From contig CALAUK010000074.1 of assembly GCA_937892135.1 (NCBI GenBank), positions 1-7,405 on the forward strand: 7,405 bases of DNA. Direction: 5' to 3'. Every line of letters begins with the position of its first letter. Position 1 is the first letter of the stretch. Position numbers and translations under genes: made by a program. Source of the DNA: an uncultured Clostridia bacterium (lineage in GTDB: Bacteria > Bacillota > Clostridia > UBA1381 > UMGS1253). Positions 6,157-7,405 of the stretch are shown piece after piece. A model generated the notes under the pieces. The model was not told the DNA's origin, did no database searches, and saw only the letters and a list, made by a program, of their open reading frames with translations.

Positions 6157-6858
6157 TTAGCCTAAAAGCCCCTCTAAAAATGCATCGTGATGCGCTGCGC
6201 TTCCGCTCTTTAAAGAGCCAACGCTTCTTTTTTCATTTTGCGCATTATTCTCGATTGCAAGAAGCTTTTCTTTTAGCTGTCTGTTTTCATTTTTAATGTA
6301 AGCGCCGATTAAATCACCGCTTTTTGAAAATTCCTCCCAAACCGACTTTTCAATAGTCTTCGGGTCAACATCGGGGTAAGCTTTGGCAAAGTCTAAAAAC
6401 GGCTTGTCCTTGCTTTCTTCTGTTTTTTTGATTTTTTCATTTCTCTCAAGCGAAACAAAGCGTTTTGCGTCCTCCTCGCTTAATCCCCTCTTTATGAGCG
6501 CATCAATTTTTTCTTTTTCATCTGCTTTCAGAAGTGAATTAAGATAATCTAATGCACCCATATTCTTCTCACCTGAAAGACGAGCCAAAAGCTCTCTTTC
6601 GGGCGAATTTTTCATTTTTTCAAGCTCACCTTTTATGTGGTCGTAATTTAATCCCTTCTGCGCATTGGTTTTAAGCTCAGAAAGGGTGAGGTTTAGCTCT
6701 TTTCCGTTATACTTAACGGAGTAAAGCTCATCTTCTTTTTGTTGCTCTCTATTCTCTTCGCCTGACGGGCGGTCCGTTAGCTCAAAAAAAGATGTCTCCT
6801 CAATATTTTCAGGCTCCGCCTGATTGGTTTGTTCATTTAAAGCCTCAAAATTTTCCAT
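6157..6858 (-). CDS. Capsid scaffolding protein
   Basis: The product is 233 residues from ATG at 6858. A frame extended by 10 codons (from 6888) exists but has no ribosome site, whereas GGAGGAG (6864-6870) lies 5 bases before 6858. Residues 1-45 are acidic and probably disordered. Residues 46-83 (YSVKYNGKELNLTLSEL, then AQKGLNYDHI) match an opening common in scaffold proteins of Firmicute phages. Residues 85-210 are highly charged helix (Lys/Glu), with a likely coiled coil at about 190-210. The end, SGSAAHHDAFLEGLLG, has the D.FL.G.. tail often seen in such proteins. The position just before the coat gene, the composition and the size all fit an assembly scaffold that binds the inside of coat subunits and leaves before DNA packaging. 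No protease motif is visible. An alternative label, head-associated structural protein, cannot be fully excluded. Confidence 0.78.
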   Translation of the reverse strand: MENFEALNEQTNQAEPENIEETSFFELTDRPSGEENREQQKEDELYSVKYNGKELNLTLSELKTNAQKGLNYDHIKGELEKMKNSPERELLARLSGEKNMGALDYLNSLLKADEKEKIDALIKRGLSEEDAKRFVSLERNEKIKKTEESKDKPFLDFAKAYPDVDPKTIEKSVWEEFSKSGDLIGAYIKNENRQLKEKLLAIENNAQNEKRSVGSLKSGSAAHHDAFLEGLLG

Positions 6859-6883
6859 ATTTACTCCTCCAAAAAAAATATTT

Positions 6884-6910
6884 AACAAGCGCTTGTTTGA
6901 CTAGATTATA
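6884..6910 (-). promoter_or_regulatory. Possible promoter -10 with a perfect 14-base operator-like palindrome before the scaffold gene
   Basis: On the minus strand TATAAT (6905-6910) is followed after 7 bases by AACAAGCGCTTGTT (6884-6897), a perfect palindrome with the AAGCGCTT centre familiar from LacI/GalR-family operators. It would cover the expected transcription start, then leads into the scaffold ribosome site. No good -35 box lies 15-19 bases upstream of TATAAT; a TTGACG (6945-6950) is too far away for this -10 and would need a weak TAGACT instead. The palindrome is certain, the promoter tentative. Confidence 0.35.
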
Positions 6911-6997
6911 TTATTTTTATAAAGTCTACTACTCCGCAATTTTTCGTCAAAGCCGAAAAAGTGAAAAAGTAATAGTGAATAGTTAAGAGGTATTGTT

Positions 6998-7018
6998 AAA
7001 ACTCCTTCGGAGTTTTTT
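6998..7018 (+). terminator. Rho-independent-type terminator hairpin (best on plus strand)
   Basis: AAAACTCC (6998-7005) and GGAGTTTT (7009-7016) pair over 8 bases around TTC, and the plus strand continues into a T run (7013-7018). On the minus strand the 3' arm ends GGAGTTTT followed by AACA, so it could also act, more weakly, on transcription coming from the upstream gene. Confidence 0.55.
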
Positions 7019-7065
7019 CCTTTTCTTTTCGCTTTTCTCTTTTTTTGACATCTCCCCGCGAGCCT

Positions 7066-7098
7066 AAAATAAAGCACCTCGTATTCGTGCTTTATTTT
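7066..7098. terminator. 12-base-pair bidirectional terminator-like stem-loop
   Basis: AAAATAAAGCAC (7066-7077) and GTGCTTTATTTT (7087-7098) are perfect complements around a 9-base loop. On either strand the 3' arm is GTGCTTTATTTT, giving a U-rich end inside the stem, as in many bidirectional terminators. It would stop minus-strand transcripts of the upstream gene before the scaffold gene, in which case the scaffold gene needs its own promoter. Confidence 0.5.
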
Positions 7099-7338
7099 GG
7101 TGAGCTTACCTCTCTCCCGTTCGCCAACAAACTACCCCATGTGGTTTTTCGTGCCGTATTGCGAAGCCTCGGCACAAGGGGGTTTTCGGGGGATCTCTCC
7201 CCCGAAGAAATGTTTCTTCATCCTTTCGGCTTTCTCTTAACTTGGTTAAGAAGTTTTACCTTACTTTTTCACTCTTCTTCTCTTTTTTGGGGGACACCCC
7301 CAATCCCCCGCTTGCCGCAGGGCTACAAAGCCTACAAA

Positions 7339-7405
7339 TTATCCCGTTTCTTCCATTTCTCCAATCGCCGCGCACAACTCCGAAAACTTATTTCGGATGT
7401 GCGCT
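7339..7405 (-). CDS. C-terminal end of an upstream phage gene (portal protein position)
   Basis: Only the last 21 codons and a TAA (7339-7341) are visible, reading ...IRNKFSELCAAIGEMEETG in the chosen frame (first full codon at 7402-7404). This reads as an amphipathic helix. Another frame is open to a TAG nearby, but it is Arg/Trp-rich and less like its neighbours. In P22-type order the gene before scaffold encodes the portal, so a portal C-terminus is the natural guess from position alone; the peptide itself is too short to identify. Confidence 0.4.
   Translation of the reverse strand, partial: AHIRNKFSELCAAIGEMEETG

Larger units (their letters stand above)
6960..7273. repeat. 13-base inverted repeat pair bounding most of the gene-free segment
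   Basis: AGTGAAAAAGTAA occurs on the plus strand at 6960-6972 and on the minus strand at 7261-7273, about 314 bases end to end. A shorter shared word, AAAGCCGAAA, occurs at 6949-6958 (plus) and 7224-7233 (minus). No clear target-site duplication was found outside the pair. The words are A-rich, so chance or low-complexity origin remains possible. Confidence 0.45.
6859..7338. other. About 480-base gene-free, hairpin-rich segment
   Basis: No frame on either strand looks coding here; the short plus-strand frame at 6792-6986 mostly lies opposite the scaffold gene. Stem-loops seen: 6998-7016, 7066-7098, 7151-7175 (GTGCCG/CGGCAC, 13-base loop), 7185-7206 (TTCGGGGGA/TCCCCCGAA, 4-base loop), 7235-7251 (TCTTAAC/GTTAAGA, 3-base loop) and 7287-7303 (TTGGGGG/CCCCCAA, 3-base loop). 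A near-pure pyrimidine run covers 7013-7047 (one G) and a similar one lies around 7254-7288. Gaps this long are unusual within a phage head module. Candidates are a non-coding RNA, an inserted MITE-like element or intergenic DNA with terminators. I do not recognise an RNA family. Confidence 0.6.

Noticed and set aside
6859..6888. Ten extra N-terminal residues for the scaffold (start at 6888)
   Set aside because: The sequence MLNIFFGGVN would be translated from the ribosome site itself (GGVN spans it), and the ATG at 6858 has a well-placed GGAGGAG.
6792..6986. Plus-strand 64-codon frame reaching into the gene-free segment
   Set aside because: Its first third lies opposite the scaffold gene, it has no ribosome site, and the product is rich in Tyr/Phe/Gln without any motif.
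7204..7219. GAAGAAA/TTTCTTC palindrome as a separate hairpin
   Set aside because: Only a 2-base loop remains and its left arm overlaps the stronger 7185-7206 stem, so it is probably not an independent structure.
6911..7338. tRNA, CRISPR array or group II intron in the gene-free segment
   Set aside because: No cloverleaf with a TTCRANY-like arm, no regularly spaced direct repeats, and no recognisable intron domain V or reverse transcriptase were seen.

Overview
The window is a block of phage virion genes. All real genes lie on the minus strand, so the genome reads from right to left. Gene order and protein features match the head and short-tail module of P22-type podoviruses: the end of an upstream gene (portal position), scaffold, major capsid protein, gp4-like head-tail adaptor, gp10-like tail nozzle/stabilisation protein, one helical protein in the slot of the DNA-ejection proteins, and a tail fibre running off the left edge. 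The moderate-to-low GC, strong AGGAGG-type ribosome sites and motif vocabulary (e.g. GKGLS, LSAKQGKVLNDK and SAESGT in the fibre) suggest a phage or prophage of a Clostridia-like Firmicute, probably from the gut. Prophage versus free phage cannot be decided, because no integrase, attachment site or host gene is visible.

Layout from right to left (direction of transcription). 7405-7339: the last codons of an upstream gene. 7338-6859: about 480 bases without a convincing gene, rich in hairpins and polypurine/polypyrimidine runs, with two terminator-like stem-loops, a 13-base inverted repeat pair and, next to the scaffold gene, a TATAAT box followed by a perfect 14-base palindrome. 6858-6157: scaffold. 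6123-5101: major capsid protein with an extra C-terminal chitobiase-like beta domain. 5094-5064: a strong hairpin. 5045-4677: adaptor. 4659-2416: nozzle, with a TTG start. 2401-1244: putative internal/ejection protein with an internal duplication. 1239-1: tail fibre carrying BspA-type leucine-rich repeats.

How the genes work together: scaffold and coat build the procapsid; the adaptor and nozzle close the head below the portal and form the short tail; the helical protein probably sits in the head or tail and leaves with the DNA; the fibre binds the host. From the adaptor onward the genes are tightly packed (gaps of 17, 14 and 4 bases), with each ribosome site close to or overlapping the end of the gene before. 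They are therefore probably translated from one mRNA, with the hairpin after the capsid gene as a possible point for setting dosage.

The least ordinary items are the capsid-fused chitobiase-like domain, the bacterial-adhesin-type LRR block inside a phage fibre, and the structured non-coding segment upstream of the scaffold gene. Family assignments come from reading motifs by eye; no database search was run.
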